Of a stretch of 64,000 nucleotides of DNA, positions 61,562 through 64,000 are shown one piece after another (position 1 is the stretch's first letter; the number at the start of each line of letters is the position of its first letter). The stretch spans positions 482,246 to 546,245 of the forward strand of contig NW_019774626.1 of the NCBI RefSeq assembly GCF_001039355.2, written 5' to 3'. Both the position numbers and the translations under genes were made by a program. This stretch comes from Lingula anatina (lineage: Eukaryota > Brachiopoda > Lingulata > Lingulida > Lingulidae). Under the pieces are notes generated by a model, which was not told where the DNA came from, did not search any database, and saw only the letters and a list, made by a program, of their open reading frames with translations.

Positions 61562-63814
61562 CTATGTATCCTGTCCTTGAAAACTGTTACTCCTACTCGG
61601 CAGCTGTGGAGAGCTGAAACTGAGATCTGCTGCTGTGAAGCGACTGTTTGGAGTCGATACATGTCCAGCAGTAAATGCCTTGGCTGGTGCTGATTGGCTG
61701 AGAAAGTCCAATCTTCTAGCTCTTGATGGACTGGGCCACCTAAAGCGAGAGAGACAAACCATGACATAATAAACATTTATGCCTACTTTATGACCTGAAG
61801 ACTTCTTAGAAACCAGTGCACTGCTTCATGTGCAGAGATCGCAATCTATGTTTTTGCTGAAATCACTGACCCAATTATGTATAAATCTACCCCCCCCCCC
61901 CAAAAAAAAAAACATATACACATACGTCAAGATTACCTTTCTTTCACATCATCATCAAATGACTGCACAAGTTTCTTCCACTTTAGTACATGTGGAAAGT
62001 CTCTTCTCTTTATCACAGCATTTTGAATAGCCCTGTAAACATCCATGTCTTCCTTTGTTGGACGAACTCTAAAAATACAAAAAATAGGTGATAATAAAAT
62101 GCAGTTTTTACAAATGCTGCACTCCTTCGTCAAAACCACTTCCTTCAAAAAGTCTAATGAATTTTTTTCAATTCATTTTTGATAACAAGTAATTGAAAAG
62201 TAATCCAATCATTGCAATGACAGAATATGACATCAGCAACTCTTTTACACGAACAAAGCACACCTGAATTGCCACTTAAAATACTTTCCTGAGGGAATCC
62301 CCAAAAAAGGAACACATCTCTGGGTAGACATAAACTTCAACTTCCCCCAAATTTTGATGTTAATGTTGACCATACTAGGAAAAAAATTGAATAAGAACAT
62401 TAAAAGACATGAAGGAAGACCGAAAAAGACCTACCCATGTATAAAAACAGGTCTTGCAGCACTGTATAAATCAGGAGAGTCACTATCACTATCTGATCGG
62501 TCCAAATCCTTCACATCCTCTTCCTCCTCGACAGTCCTTTCTCCATCCTCAACAATATCATCTGGAGGTGGTGGTGGTGGTGCAGACTTTCTCCTCAAAA
62601 ATCCGGGGACAGGGATATAACTAGTCATGCTCCACAAAGCACCAAAAAGTTTAGAAACTTTTGATGGATTGGAAAGAGAAACCTGACCACTTTCCGAAAT
62701 CTCAGTCGTTGCGAAAGACACTCCTCTTGCTTCATTTTTACTAGCTACTGTGATCTTTGATTCATCTTTCAAGTTTTCCTTCTCCTCTAGATTTGTAAAT
62801 TTAGATAGGGAATCATTTGAGCTGGTTATTTTCACAGCAGGTGACGCTGAAAGATTATTTTGAGTAGAATATCTTCCAGAGTTATCAGAGCTATTACTCA
62901 AGTCCAAGTTTATTCTGGAAAATTTCTCAGTCATAGAGTTTAGAGCCCTTTCATACTCTGCTGAATCATTGAGAATGTGTTTAGATTTCCCTTTACTCAT
63001 GTCACCATCAACAACATCCATTTCATTTTTGAAGTCTTGTTTATCAGCTGCAAATAGATTGACACTTATTCCATCAAGATCTGGTCTTGCATTTCGATCA
63101 ACAAAACCATCTCGTTGTATGGATTTACTACCAACAGGTGACCACAGTGCAGGGGATTCATTTAAACTCATCTCACTGGTCAGTTCCATCAAGGCATCAA
63201 CATCATCTGGTATTTGCTGGGATTTCTTGATAAGATACTCCTCTAACAATCTTAAGCCTTCTGGTGAAGAAATATTCACATTCTTATCAAGGAAATTCCA
63301 ATATTCAGTCCATGGCACTCCAAGCTCTATAGCTAGGTCTCTGAAATGCCAAACAAATGTCACTTATTGATTTTTTTCAAAGAGGTTCAATCAAAATGGT
63401 AAAACTATCCATCTAAAGTGAACTAAAACCATTTTATGTAAGATCTTATTGAAAAATACATTGAAAATCTTTGTCTACCATAATTCTTGTTCTTCAAAAT
63501 ATCAAAATATTTTGTACAATACCGGGTAGTCCCACAATAATATGAAGATGCATTAATTATCTTACAACTAAGTGTATCTAGCTGTGGCCGAGGCTCTGAG
63601 AGACACACTTGTCAAGTGAAAAAATCTACAAACAGTACCGCTTAACATTTAATGAAGAATGAATTCTAATAATAACTACTTTTTGTAGAAAAATTGAAAT
63701 TTGGCACCTCCCAATTCTTTCCATTCCCTTATCACCATCACCCCGCTTAATCTGAAAATATTTCTTCCTTCCACCTGATGAAGGGGTGCTCCATTTTCTT
63801 CTAAAAAGTTCTGC
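61562..63814 (-). CDS. ANKLE2: Ankyrin repeat and LEM domain protein 2, C-terminal exons
   Basis: Four in-frame minus-strand exons: 63814-63708, 63340-62435, 62068-61937 and 61739-61562 (stop TAG). Recognisable family segments are [11 protein letters not shown] and [26 protein letters not shown] at the first junction, followed by [13 protein letters not shown]. The third exon has [15 protein letters not shown] and [14 protein letters not shown]. The 906-nt exon between is Ser/Asp-rich with a run of six prolines and an acidic patch, and looks disordered. ANKLE2 (LEM4) sits in the ER and nuclear envelope and promotes nuclear-envelope reassembly by bringing PP2A to BAF and restraining VRK1. The transmembrane/LEM N-terminus and most ankyrin repeats must lie beyond the window. 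The last exon (58 residues, Ser/Arg/Pro-rich) is the least certain in homology but splices in frame. Confidence 0.9.
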
Positions 63815-64000
63815 CTAAATTAAAGAAAAATCTTCAATATATACTATAAACAACAGTAACACTGCAAAACAAAAAAATGACTATGAACTCAATGAATAGT
63901 GTGTAATTTTTTTTTATTACTCATAACTAATTAAGATATTTACTTTCCCAACAGATTCTAACCATAGTCTTATAGATAACCTGACCCAACTTAATATTAC
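63815..64000 (-). other. ANKLE2 intron running off the window
   Basis: AT-rich, directly upstream of the TTTAATTTAG acceptor at 63815. The next ANKLE2 exon is not inside the window. Confidence 0.7.

Noticed and set aside
1..64000. CRISPR arrays, bacterial operons or phage genes
   Set aside because: All recognised genes are intron-containing animal genes, and the repeats found are microsatellites or transposon ends, not regularly spaced arrays.

Overview
This is a gene-dense stretch of an animal nuclear genome, probably an invertebrate. Genes are split by many GT-AG introns. The non-coding DNA is AT-rich, full of microsatellites, and carries several families of foldback (inverted-repeat) DNA elements. 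The proteins are clearly metazoan. Frequent TACATGTA-like palindromes and the style of the repeats would fit a lophotrochozoan such as a mollusc or brachiopod, but that is only an impression. Single 'n' bases at 15990 and 18623 show this is a draft assembly.

Layout. Positions 1-1609 (+) hold the 3' end of POLR1H, the RNA polymerase I subunit RPA12. Only 47 bases later an intronless Snapin gene starts (1657-2304, +). PHPT1 (14 kDa phosphohistidine phosphatase) lies on the minus strand, 4804-29684. Its three small coding exons are separated by introns of 8.3 kb and 16.2 kb, and those introns contain most of the mobile elements in the window. These include a TTAA-flanked piggyBac-like element, a TAA-flanked foldback element, a 1,037-bp foldback element with a 6-bp target duplication and a matching empty site nearby, a pair of related TTAA elements, an 818-bp inverted-repeat element, a decayed LINE, and a near-identical duplicated block with TATGG-satellite ends.

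Head-to-head with PHPT1, about 0.7 kb away, starts a 21-exon dynamin-superfamily GTPase of the guanylate-binding-protein type (30415-39816, +). It has an N-terminal signal-peptide-like segment and a hydrophobic C-terminus. From 44249 to 45601 (+) is the terminal exon of an unrecognised single-pass membrane protein. EXOC1 (Sec3, exocyst) follows in at least 23 coding exons (47757-60182, +), with an optional 36-nt exon and a 24-nt micro-exon. The window ends inside ANKLE2 (minus, 61562-63814, C-terminal half only), convergent with EXOC1.

The genes do not form one pathway. Snapin, EXOC1 and perhaps the GBP-like protein concern membrane traffic, POLR1H rRNA transcription, PHPT1 protein-histidine dephosphorylation, and ANKLE2 nuclear-envelope reassembly. 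All splice junctions were chosen by eye: every listed exon joins in frame with its neighbours and has GT/AG borders. No database search or RNA evidence was available.
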